From positions 1 to 6,503 of the forward strand of contig QMLK01000059.1 in NCBI GenBank assembly GCA_003646705.1: 6,503 nucleotides of DNA, written 5' to 3'. The stretch is from Deltaproteobacteria bacterium (GTDB lineage: Bacteria; Desulfobacterota; B13-G15). The position numbers were made by a program, and so were the translations under genes. The notes beneath the pieces were generated by a model. It did no database searches and had not been told where the DNA came from. It worked only from the letters and a program-made list of their open reading frames with translations. Shown here piece by piece: positions 1 through 5,542 of this stretch (within the stretch, counting starts at the first letter, position 1; each line of letters starts with the position of its first letter).

Positions 1-572
1 GGGAGGTGGCCGTCCAGGGTGGGTTTATACCCCCTGATCTCCACCCTTTCCGGATAGCGGAACTCGGCTGTGCCGGTAAGGACGTTCTTGGGCAGGTCCA
101 CCAACACGGGACCTGGGCGTCCCGAAGAGGCGATGTAGAAGGCCTCCCTTATGATCCTGGCCAGGTCCTTGACGTCCGTCACCAAGTAGTTGTGTTTGGT
201 GCAGGGCCTAGTTATCCCGACGATGTCGGCCTCTTGGAAGGCGTCGTTCCCTATGAGATGGACGGGGACCTGTCCCGTCAGGACCACCAAGGGAATGGAG
301 TCCATGTAGGCGGTGGCGATCCCCGTGACGGTATTGGTAGCCCCAGGTCCAGAGGTGACCAGACACACCCCGACCTTGCCGCTGGCCCTTGCGTAGCCAT
401 CGGCCGCATGGACCGCTGCCTGTTCGTGCCTCACCAAGATGAACTTGAAGTCCCAATTGCCGAGTTCCTCCACCAGCGGCAGGATGGCCCCTCCAGGGTA
501 GCCGAAGATCACCTCTACCCCTTCCCTCTTCAAACACTCCAACAATATCCGTGACCCCATATATCTCTTCAT
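1..572 (-). CDS. ilvB: Acetolactate synthase large subunit, N-terminal part (partial)
   Basis: The product is the catalytic subunit of acetolactate (acetohydroxyacid) synthase, a cytoplasmic ThDP-dependent enzyme that joins two pyruvates, or pyruvate and 2-oxobutyrate, in the first common step of valine, leucine and isoleucine synthesis. The 190 visible residues cover the N-terminal ThDP-binding (PYR) domain. They show FGYPGGAI (23-30), RHEQAA with the expected catalytic Glu50 (48-53), [13 protein letters not shown] (57-69), TSGPGATN (73-80) and LTGQVP (98-103), then a [14 protein letters not shown] segment (151-164) that closes the domain. The family is usually about 550-600 aa, so roughly two thirds lies beyond the left edge. 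The ATG at 572 is chosen because AAGGGTGG at 585-578 lies 5 nt upstream. A second in-frame ATG at 560 has only a weak ribosome-binding site. The gene is transcribed away from rplM. The small subunit ilvN would be expected downstream, but this cannot be seen. Other ThDP enzymes (glyoxylate carboligase, sulfoacetaldehyde acetyltransferase) share the fold, but the motif run fits IlvB best. Confidence 0.95.
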   Translation of the reverse strand, partial: MKRYMGSRILLECLKREGVEVIFGYPGGAILPLVEELGNWDFKFILVRHEQAAVHAADGYARASGKVGVCLVTSGPGATNTVTGIATAYMDSIPLVVLTGQVPVHLIGNDAFQEADIVGITRPCTKHNYLVTDVKDLARIIREAFYIASSGRPGPVLVDLPKNVLTGTAEFRYPERVEIRGYKPTLDGHL

Positions 573-600
573 CCCCGCCACCCTTGTTGTAAAAAGCGGG

Positions 601-632
601 TTTATCTTCTCATCCCCCTGGGCGTTTGTCAA
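601..632 (-). promoter_or_regulatory. Candidate ilvB promoter
   Basis: Read on the minus strand, a perfect TTGACA lies at 632-627. The best downstream -10-like hexamer is GATAAA at 606-601 (4 of 6 to TATAAT), with a long 20-nt spacer. A shorter 17-nt spacer gives only GAAGAT (3 of 6). The -35 box is therefore convincing and the -10 is not. Transcription from here would give a leader of about 20-25 nt before the ilvB ATG, too short for a leader-peptide attenuator or a T-box. Confidence 0.35.
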
Positions 633-641
633 TAAAGTCCC

Positions 642-653
642 CCCTTAAAAGGG
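642..653. promoter_or_regulatory. Palindrome between the divergent promoters (possible operator)
   Basis: CCCTT-AA-AAGGG is an inverted repeat with 5-bp arms and a 2-nt centre. It sits almost exactly midway between the two outward-facing TTGACA boxes at 632-627 and 664-669. A symmetric site there could bind a regulator acting on ilvB, on rplM-rpsI-argC, or on both. The arms are short enough to arise by chance, so the function is inference. There is no U tract to make it a terminator on either strand. Confidence 0.25.
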
Positions 654-663
654 AACAAGCCCG

Positions 664-689
664 TTGACAAGGGAGGCCGTTTGTATTAA
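664..689 (+). promoter_or_regulatory. Candidate promoter of rplM-rpsI-argC
   Basis: A perfect TTGACA lies at 664-669. The clearest -10-like hexamer is TATTAA at 684-689 (4 of 6), but the spacer is only 14 nt. At the ideal 17 nt the hexamer is TAAGAG at 687-692 (3 of 6). Either choice puts the start of transcription near 695-700 and leaves a leader of about 50 nt carrying the two hairpins at 710-725 and 733-745. It is the only credible -35 box close to rplM on this strand. Confidence 0.4.
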
Positions 690-709
690 GAGTAACTTAG
701 CGGTTGGGC

Positions 710-745
710 GAAGCCTGACTGCTTCTTCTTTTGTCCTGGGAGGAC
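710..745 (+). promoter_or_regulatory. rplM leader: two small hairpins, the second covering the ribosome-binding site
   Basis: GAAGC (710-714) pairs with GCTTC (721-725) across a 6-nt loop. GTCCT (733-737) pairs with AGGAC (741-745) across the loop GGG. The rplM Shine-Dalgarno GGGAGG (738-743) lies in the loop and 3' arm of the second hairpin, 6 nt before the ATG, so folding would hide it. In E. coli, ribosomal protein L13 represses its own rplM-rpsI mRNA through the leader. A similar control here is inference, since the stems are only 5 bp and no match to a known L13 leader motif was tested. Confidence 0.35.
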
Positions 746-749
746 GAGG

Positions 750-1190
750 ATGAAGACCTTCCATCTCACCAAGGAGGAGGCCAGGGAACAGAGGAGGTGG
801 TACCTGGTGGACGCCGACGGCAAGGTCCTTGGGCGTTTGGCCAGCGAGATCGCCAAGGTCCTGCGGGGGAAACACAAGCCGGTCTTCAGCCCCCATATCG
901 ATGCGGGCGATTTCGTCGTGGTGGTCAACGCCTCCAAGATCCGGCTCACCGGGGCCAAATGGCAGAAGAAGCTGTACCACTTCCACTCCGGTTATCCCGG
1001 AGGTTTGAAGACATGGACCGCTGAGCAGCTCTTCAGGCGCAAGCCCGAGGAGCTTCTGCGGCTCGCCGTAAAGGGGATGCTCCCCAAGAACCGCTTGGGC
1101 AGAAAGCTCCTGAGGAAGCTCAAGATCTACGCTGGGCCCGATCATCCCCACCAGGCCCAGAAGCCAGAGCCCCTCGAGGTGGAGGCATAG
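750..1190 (+). CDS. rplM: 50S ribosomal protein L13
   Basis: L13 is an early-assembling, 23S rRNA-binding protein of the large subunit. The 146 residues match the usual bacterial length of about 142-150. Landmarks in order are [20 protein letters not shown] (16-35), the [22 protein letters not shown] strand region (40-61), [18 protein letters not shown] (70-87), and the family signature around [24 protein letters not shown] (106-129) followed by the conserved HPHQAQKPE (132-140). The ATG has GGGAGG 6 nt upstream. The gene opens the rplM-rpsI-argC unit, with rpsI starting 10 nt after its TAG stop. A leader hairpin covering its ribosome-binding site suggests translational control. Identification is secure from the protein alone and from the rpsI neighbour, which is the near-universal partner of rplM in bacteria. 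Confidence 0.98.
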   Translation: MKTFHLTKEEAREQRRWYLVDADGKVLGRLASEIAKVLRGKHKPVFSPHIDAGDFVVVVNASKIRLTGAKWQKKLYHFHSGYPGGLKTWTAEQLFRRKPEELLRLAVKGMLPKNRLGRKLLRKLKIYAGPDHPHQAQKPEPLEVEA

Positions 1191-1200
1191 GAGGAGGACC

Positions 1201-1602
1201 ATGGAGCAGGAGGTGGAACGTTACTACGGCACCGGGAAGCGCAAGACGGCCGTAGCCCGCGTATGGCTCAAGGCCCCGGGGGAGGGAAGGATAGTGGTGA
1301 ACAAGAGGGAATTTGAAGACTACTTCCCCCGGGAGACCCTGAGGCTCACGATCCTTCAGCCCTTTAAGCTTACCGACACCCTTGGCAAGTTCGACATCTA
1401 CGTGAACGTCCGCGGCGGCGGGATCTCGGGACAGGCTGGGGCCATCCGCCACGGGATCTCCCGGGCCTTGGTCCAGTACAACGCCGACCTGCGTCCAATC
1501 CTGAAGAAGGCGGGCTTCCTCACCCGGGACCCCAGGAAGAAGGAGCGGAAGAAGTACGGACAGCGAGGTGCCCGGGCCAGGTTCCAGTATTCCAAGAGGT
1601 AA
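1201..1602 (+). CDS. rpsI: 30S ribosomal protein S9
   Basis: S9 sits in the head of the small subunit, and its basic C-terminal tail reaches the P-site tRNA. The 133 residues match the family length of about 130. The sequence has the N-terminal [16 protein letters not shown] (8-23), the S9 signature [19 protein letters not shown] (72-90), and the tail [26 protein letters not shown] (108-133), which ends in the invariant S-K-R. A strong purine tract, GGAGGAGG (1190-1197), which begins on the last base of the rplM stop, supplies the ribosome-binding site. Its first GGAGG is 6 nt from the ATG. The gene is translated in the same unit as rplM, and argC follows after 13 nt with no terminator between. 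Confidence 0.98.
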   Translation: MEQEVERYYGTGKRKTAVARVWLKAPGEGRIVVNKREFEDYFPRETLRLTILQPFKLTDTLGKFDIYVNVRGGGISGQAGAIRHGISRALVQYNADLRPILKKAGFLTRDPRKKERKKYGQRGARARFQYSKR

Positions 1603-1605
1603 TTC

Positions 1606-1612
1606 GAGGGAG
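1606..1612 (+). promoter_or_regulatory. Ribosome-binding site setting the argC start
   Basis: GAGGGAG lies just after the rpsI stop. Its GAGGG core is 5 nt upstream of the GTG at 1616, and this decides the argC start in favour of that GTG over the in-frame GTG at 1568 inside rpsI. Confidence 0.7.
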
Positions 1613-1615
1613 CCC

Positions 1616-2644
1616 GTGAAGGTCGGCATCATCGGCGCAAGCGGCTACACGGGTTTCGAACTCCTCAGGATCCTGCTAAGGCACCCAGAGGTAGAGGTCA
1701 CGGTCCTCACGGCGGAGCGCTTTGCCGGCAAGGGGATCGAGGAAGTCTTCCCCCCTCTGAAGGGCCTTCCCTTGCCCCCCTTTGAACCCCTCGAAGTCGA
1801 AAGGATGGCTGAACGGGCAGACCTCTTCTTCACGGCCCTGCCCCATGGGACCTCCATGGAGGTGGTCAAGGCCCTGTTCGAGAGGGGCAAGAAGGTCGTG
1901 GACCTGAGCGCTGACTTCCGCCTCCGCGATCCCTCCCTCTACGAGCGGTGGTACGGTCCCCATAGGTGCCCCGAGCTGCTGAAGGAGGCCGTTTACGGGC
2001 TCCCCGAGGTCCACAGGGAGAGGATAAGGGGGGCCTCCTTGGTGGCCAATCCCGGATGCTACCCCACGGGGGCCATCCTCGCCCTTATGCCCCTGGCCTC
2101 CGAGGGTCTTCTGCCCGAAGAAGGGGTGGTGATCGACGCCAAGAGCGGGGTCAGCGGGACAGGGAGGGCCCCCTCCCAAGGGACGCACTTTTGCGAAGTT
2201 GCAGAGGCCATAAGGGCTTACAACGTACGGGGCCACCGCCACAGCCCGGAGATGGACCAGGAGCTGTCCTCCCTCCAAGGCAGAAGGGTCCGGGTCAACT
2301 TCACGCCCCACCTCGTACCGATGAACCGAGGGATCCTATCGACCATCTACGTCCCCCTGGAGAAGGAGCTGAAGGAGGGGGACCTCTATGAGCTTTACAG
2401 GACCACTTACAGCGAGGAGCCCTTCATCAGGCTTTGCGAGCCGGGCAGGGTTCCCTCTACCTCTGAGGTCCGAGGGACCAACTTCTGCGACATCGGTCTG
2501 GTCCTGAAAGGGCGGTCCGCTGTGGTGATCTCGGCCATCGACAACCTCACCAAGGGAGCCTCAGGGCAGGCGGTGCAGAACATGAACCTGATGCTCGGGC
2601 TGGTCGAGACCCTGGGGCTCGAGGACCTGTCCCTCTTCCCTTAA
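1616..2644 (+). CDS. argC: N-acetyl-gamma-glutamyl-phosphate reductase
   Basis: ArgC is the cytoplasmic NADPH-dependent enzyme that reduces N-acetyl-glutamyl-phosphate to N-acetylglutamate semialdehyde, the third step of arginine (ornithine) synthesis. The 342 residues are the normal length for the short ArgC type. The Rossmann motif GASGYTG is at 7-13. Other conserved stretches are FFTALPHGTS (71-80), VVDLSADFRLRD (94-105), the active-site NPGCYPTG with catalytic Cys148 (145-152), DAKSGVSGTGR (174-184), the GHRHSPEM loop with the expected catalytic histidine (206-213), and the C-terminal DNLTKGASGQAVQNMNLM (309-326). The start is GTG at 1616, supported by GAGGGAG just upstream and because the protein then begins MKVGIIGASG. 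An earlier in-frame GTG at 1568 would add 16 unconserved residues within rpsI. LysY or ArgC-like paralogues of lysine synthesis via LysW are a remote alternative. The stop TAA overlaps the stop of the opposing protease gene. Confidence 0.96.
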   Translation: MKVGIIGASGYTGFELLRILLRHPEVEVTVLTAERFAGKGIEEVFPPLKGLPLPPFEPLEVERMAERADLFFTALPHGTSMEVVKALFERGKKVVDLSADFRLRDPSLYERWYGPHRCPELLKEAVYGLPEVHRERIRGASLVANPGCYPTGAILALMPLASEGLLPEEGVVIDAKSGVSGTGRAPSQGTHFCEVAEAIRAYNVRGHRHSPEMDQELSSLQGRRVRVNFTPHLVPMNRGILSTIYVPLEKELKEGDLYELYRTTYSEEPFIRLCEPGRVPSTSEVRGTNFCDIGLVLKGRSAVVISAIDNLTKGASGQAVQNMNLMLGLVETLGLEDLSLFP

Positions 2645-4092
2645 GTCCCTTCCTTCCTCAGGAGGGCCTTGGGCTTTACCTTGATGAGGGTCCCCGGCGG
2701 GGGAGCCCTCCCCTCGAGGCCGTTGAAGGTCCTGAGGTCCTCGGCGTAGCGGGCCGTGCCGTAAAAACGGCGGGAGAGGGACCGGAAGGTATCCCCTGGC
2801 CTGGCCCTGTATATCTTGAGGCGATAAAGGGGGACCTCCTCGGCCTCCTGGGGCCTGAGGGACCGGAAGGAGCGGAGGAATCCCTCGAAGGGGCCCTCCC
2901 CCAGGGGGAACAGTCCCCTCGGAGCTGAGCAGCAGAGGACAAAGCCCGTCCTTCCCCTGACGAGGTAGGCGATCCGCGCCCGGACCCTCCCCTCCACATA
3001 GTCCACCTTGAGGCCGTGGAGCCCTCCGAGGATGACCCTTGAGGACCAAAGGCGCTTGAACCCCGATCCCCTCTCGACCTGCTGGGCGAGCTCATAGGGG
3101 CTAAGGGGGCGGGGGAGCTCCAGGGCCAGGGCTTGACACCTCAGGTGCCCCGAGGGGTGGACGGTCTCCACCGAGCCGATCCTCTCCCCCCTCCTCAAGG
3201 ACCAACCCTCCGGGGCCTTCACCTCGTAGCGAAAGTGGCGGTTGCGGAAGCGCCTCCCCTCTATCACCCCCTCCATCGCCCCAGGGCCGAAGACCATCCC
3301 CTCCAGGTGGCGAAGGTAACGCTCCCTGCCCACGGTGAGGCCCCGTCCTCCGGCCCCAAGCTCCCGGGCATACGCCCTGGCCCTCGCGATCCTATCCGAG
3401 GTGAGGGGGTGGGAGGAGAAGAGCTGTTCCACCAAGTTGGGTTCCCTCCTCTCGAAGCCCTTCAGGATCGTCAGGAACTTGACCATCTCCGAAGGGTCGT
3501 AGCCCGCGCTGTACATGTAGAGCAGACCGAGTTCATCGGCCTGGTATTCGTCGCGGCGACTGTAGCCCTTCAGGATTGCCTCCAGCAGGAGGTTGGTCCC
3601 CAGGACGAGCCCCCTGGATTCCGTCAGGGCGGCCACCCCGAGGGAGAGGAGCTGGGCCCCCAAGGCCGCTTGATAGTGCTTTATCCCGTGGCGGGCCGCC
3701 ACGTGGCCCATCTCATGCCCCAGGACACCGGCCAATTGGGCTTCGCTGTTGAGGTAGGCCAGGAGCCCCCTGTTCACGTATATGAACCCCCCTGGTAGCG
3801 CCATGGCGTTCAGCACCGAGGAGTCCGTCACCGTGAAGCGGTAATCGAGATGGGGCCTATGGGAGACGCCGGCGATCCTCTGACCCACTTCGGAGACGTA
3901 TCCCTGGAGGCCTTGGTCACCGTAACGGCCGAAGCGCACAAGTACCGACCTTTGGGCCTCCCGCCCCAGACGGATCTCGTAGCCCTCGCTGAAGACGAGG
4001 AACTCCTGCTGCTGGGTGACGGGGTTGACCGCACAGCTCAATAAGCCCAATAAGGAGGTCAGGGCGATCAGCAGCAAGGCCTTCTTGGACAT
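2641..4092 (-). CDS. M48-family zinc metalloprotease lipoprotein with C-terminal LysM-like domain
   Basis: This 483-residue protein is a predicted envelope-anchored metalloprotease of peptidase family M48, resembling the BepA/LoiP group that degrades misfolded envelope proteins. It starts with a lipoprotein signal: MSKK, a hydrophobic stretch, and the lipobox LLSC with Cys20, followed by the AVNPVT typical of these lipoproteins. The catalytic HEMGH is at 126-130 (zinc ligands His126 and His130, Glu127 as general base). The third ligand is Glu182 in the ExxAD motif of DEYQADELG (181-189). A conserved SSHPLTSDRIARA follows (226-238). Residues about 283-415 form a less conserved mixed domain that I cannot name. 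Residues about 426-472 look like LysM (RARPGDTF, RFYG, NGL, PPPGTLIKV), which would bind peptidoglycan. The ATG at 4092 is chosen over an in-frame GTG at 4101 because AAGAGG (4106-4101) sits 8 nt before the ATG and would overlap the GTG. It is divergent from trkA and convergent with argC. The natural substrate is unknown. Confidence 0.9.
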   Translation of the reverse strand: MSKKALLLIALTSLLGLLSCAVNPVTQQQEFLVFSEGYEIRLGREAQRSVLVRFGRYGDQGLQGYVSEVGQRIAGVSHRPHLDYRFTVTDSSVLNAMALPGGFIYVNRGLLAYLNSEAQLAGVLGHEMGHVAARHGIKHYQAALGAQLLSLGVAALTESRGLVLGTNLLLEAILKGYSRRDEYQADELGLLYMYSAGYDPSEMVKFLTILKGFERREPNLVEQLFSSHPLTSDRIARARAYARELGAGGRGLTVGRERYLRHLEGMVFGPGAMEGVIEGRRFRNRHFRYEVKAPEGWSLRRGERIGSVETVHPSGHLRCQALALELPRPLSPYELAQQVERGSGFKRLWSSRVILGGLHGLKVDYVEGRVRARIAYLVRGRTGFVLCCSAPRGLFPLGEGPFEGFLRSFRSLRPQEAEEVPLYRLKIYRARPGDTFRSLSRRFYGTARYAEDLRTFNGLEGRAPPPGTLIKVKPKALLRKEGT

Positions 4093-4100
4093 CTCAAGCA

Positions 4101-4106
4101 CCTCTT
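4101..4106 (-). promoter_or_regulatory. Ribosome-binding site setting the protease start
   Basis: Read on the minus strand, AAGAGG at 4106-4101 is 8 nt upstream of ATG 4092. It overlaps the alternative GTG (4101-4099), which rules that start out. Confidence 0.65.
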
Positions 4107-4121
4107 CCCAAGGGTGGTGCT

Positions 4122-4127
4122 ATTTTA
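4122..4127 (-). promoter_or_regulatory. Candidate -10 box for the M48 protease gene
   Basis: On the minus strand TAAAAT (5 of 6 to TATAAT) lies at 4127-4122. Transcription would begin near 4115, giving a leader of about 23 nt that holds the ribosome-binding site. The -35 region is poor: with a 16-nt spacer it reads TTAATT (3 of 6) and falls inside the inverted repeat at 4138-4151, which suggests dependence on, or occlusion by, a DNA-binding protein. Confidence 0.45.
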
Positions 4128-4137
4128 TCCCAACCCA

Positions 4138-4151
4138 GGTTAAAATTAACC
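4138..4151. promoter_or_regulatory. Inverted repeat, likely operator, between protease and trkA genes
   Basis: GGTTAA-AA-TTAACC is a perfect dyad with 6-bp arms and a 2-nt centre. It contains the whole candidate trkA -10 box (4141-4146) and covers the -35 position of the opposing protease promoter. That placement is typical of a repressor site or of a shared regulator. It is also AT-rich in a GC-rich genome. No regulator gene lies in the window to pair with it. Confidence 0.4.
4141..4146 (+). promoter_or_regulatory. Candidate -10 box for trkA-trkH
   Basis: TAAAAT (5 of 6 to TATAAT) lies 28 nt upstream of the trkA ATG, placing the transcript start near 4153 with a leader of about 22 nt. With an 18-nt spacer the -35 hexamer is GTGCTA (3 of 6), so the -35 is weak. 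Confidence 0.45.
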
Positions 4152-4162
4152 CACCTCAAGGC

Positions 4163-4168
4163 AGGAGG
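4163..4168 (+). promoter_or_regulatory. Ribosome-binding site setting the trkA start
   Basis: A consensus AGGAGG lies 6 nt before ATG 4175. The reading frame stays open upstream to 4016, and this site shows that the extra 53 codons are not translated. Confidence 0.8.
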
Positions 4169-4174
4169 TCTGGG

Positions 4175-5542
4175 ATGAGCATCATCGTGATCGGGGCGGG
4201 GGAGGTGGGCTACAACGTAGCCCGCAAGCTCTCCCAGGAGAGGAAGGAGATCGTGGTGATCGACAAGGACGAGGAGAAGGTGGAGAGGGTCTCCGAGAGC
4301 CTGGACGTGCAGACCGTGCACGGCAGCGGAAGCTCCCTCTCCGTGTTGAAGAGGGCCGGCATCGAGAAGGCGAGCATAGTGATCGCCGTGACGGACAGCG
4401 ATGAGGTCAACATGATCTCCTGCTTGGTAGCCGGGGTTCAGGCCATCGTGCCGGTCAAGATCGCCCGCATCCGCGATCCCGAGTACGTCGCCAACGAGAA
4501 GATCTTGGGCAAGGACAAGCTGGATATAGACCTAGTGATAAACACCGATCAGGAGATGGTGAGATACCTGATGCGGATTCTGGAGATCCCCAAGGCCAGG
4601 GATGTAGTGGAGTTCGCCTCTGGGAGGGTAATGGTGGTGGGCTTCTTAGTGGAGAGGGGGAGCCCCCTGGCTGGAAAGACGCTAGAGGAGCTCGGCAGAG
4701 AATACCCCTCTGGGGTGATCGTGGCGGCCATATACCGCGACCAGGGCGTCATCGTCCCCCGAGGGAAGGACTACATCATGGAGGGGGATCTCCTCTACCT
4801 GCTGGGGGAGAGGGGGGTCCTTCTCGACCTCCTGTCCTCCATCACAGGGGAGGAGATGGCGCTGCCCCATCGGGTGATGATCTTGGGGGGAGGTAATGTA
4901 GGGCTGCTGTTGGCCAAGGCGCTGGAGGCTCGGGGGATAGCCCCGAAGATCGTCGAGCCCGATGAGGAGCGCTGTCAGTTCTTGGCCAGCGAGCTCGACA
5001 AGAGCATCGTCCTGAAGTGGGACCTGTCCCCCTACGAGGAGCTGATGGAGGAGGAGCACGTCAGGGAGATGGACGTCTTCATGGCCCTGTCCGAGGACGA
5101 GGAGAAGAACATCCTCTTTGCGCTTTTGGCCAAGACCATGGGTGCCAAGAGGGTGATAGCTGCGGTGCACCGCATCTCCCTGATCGCCATGGCCTACCGT
5201 ACAGGGGTGGACGTGGTGGTGAGCCCCTCCCTCTTGGCCGTGAATCGCATCCTGCAGTACATCCGCAAGGGCAAGGTCTTGAACGTAGCGGTGCTGCCCG
5301 AGGAGCAAGCCGAGGTCATAGAGACCGTGGCCATGGAGACCTCAGACCTGGTGAAGAAGCCCCTGAAGGACCTCCGCCTCCCGCCAGGCACCCTCGTAGG
5401 GGCGATCTTGAGAGAGGACGAGGTCCTAATCCCCAGGGGGGATACCCTGATTCAGCCCGGCGACAAGGTCACCCTGGTCACCTCCTCCTCTGCCATCCCG
5501 CAGCTGGAGAAGTTCCTCATGGTGAAGCTGGAGTACTGGTAG
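4175..5542 (+). CDS. trkA: Trk-type potassium uptake system, NAD-binding regulatory subunit TrkA
   Basis: TrkA is a cytoplasmic nucleotide-binding ring subunit that gates the TrkH potassium channel. The 455 residues equal the usual length of about 455-460 and show two RCK units in tandem. The first Rossmann domain has IGAGEVG (6-12), the acidic end of beta-2 VIDKDEEKV (28-36), HGSGSSLSVLKRAGI (49-63) and AVTDSDEVNMI (71-81). Its RCK_C domain spans about 140-222. The second Rossmann domain begins RVMILGGGNVG (233-243) with VEPDEERC (260-267), then MALSEDEEKNI (303-313), AKTMGAKRVIA (319-329) and VDVVVSPSLLAVNRIL (345-360). The final RCK_C domain covers about 368-450. The second domain reads LKWDLSPYEELMEEEHV (280-296) where a Gly-Asp turn is usual. 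The ATG at 4175 has AGGAGG 6 nt upstream; upstream in-frame codons are unconserved. trkH follows with no gap, so the two are co-transcribed and probably translationally coupled. Confidence 0.96.
   Translation: MSIIVIGAGEVGYNVARKLSQERKEIVVIDKDEEKVERVSESLDVQTVHGSGSSLSVLKRAGIEKASIVIAVTDSDEVNMISCLVAGVQAIVPVKIARIRDPEYVANEKILGKDKLDIDLVINTDQEMVRYLMRILEIPKARDVVEFASGRVMVVGFLVERGSPLAGKTLEELGREYPSGVIVAAIYRDQGVIVPRGKDYIMEGDLLYLLGERGVLLDLLSSITGEEMALPHRVMILGGGNVGLLLAKALEARGIAPKIVEPDEERCQFLASELDKSIVLKWDLSPYEELMEEEHVREMDVFMALSEDEEKNILFALLAKTMGAKRVIAAVHRISLIAMAYRTGVDVVVSPSLLAVNRILQYIRKGKVLNVAVLPEEQAEVIETVAMETSDLVKKPLKDLRLPPGTLVGAILREDEVLIPRGDTLIQPGDKVTLVTSSSAIPQLEKFLMVKLEYW

Noticed and set aside
6..554. Plus-strand open frame of 182 codons
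   Set aside because: It lies opposite ilvB, whose minus-strand product is unmistakable; the plus-strand protein has no recognisable motif and is a compositional shadow.
573..626. Leader-peptide attenuator or T-box for ilvB
   Set aside because: The space between the candidate promoter and the ATG is about 25 nt, too short for either, and I see no run of Leu/Val/Ile codons.
642..653. CCCTTAAAAGGG as a transcription terminator
   Set aside because: As a hairpin the stem is very short, there is no U run on either side, and it lies between divergent promoters where no transcript needs ending.
645..1202. Minus-strand open frame of 185 codons covering rplM
   Set aside because: It is antisense to L13, and would run across the promoter and leader; low-complexity Leu/Pro/Gly protein.
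1120..1632. Minus-strand open frame of 170 codons opposite rpsI
   Set aside because: Antisense to S9; no ribosome-binding site or domain pattern.
1676..2391. Minus-strand (1676-2311) and plus-strand (1966-2391) frames inside argC
   Set aside because: Both are shadows of a fully conserved ArgC reading frame; translations are rich in Gly/Pro/Arg with no domain.
3133..3798. Plus-strand open frame of 221 codons opposite the protease
   Set aside because: It is the reverse complement of the M48 catalytic region, which has the HEMGH and ExxAD motifs in the other strand.
4016..4174. A 53-codon N-terminal extension of TrkA
   Set aside because: The start is a GTG inside the opposing protease gene, before the trkA promoter; AGGAGG at 4163-4168 and the GAGEVG motif near the N-terminus support ATG 4175.
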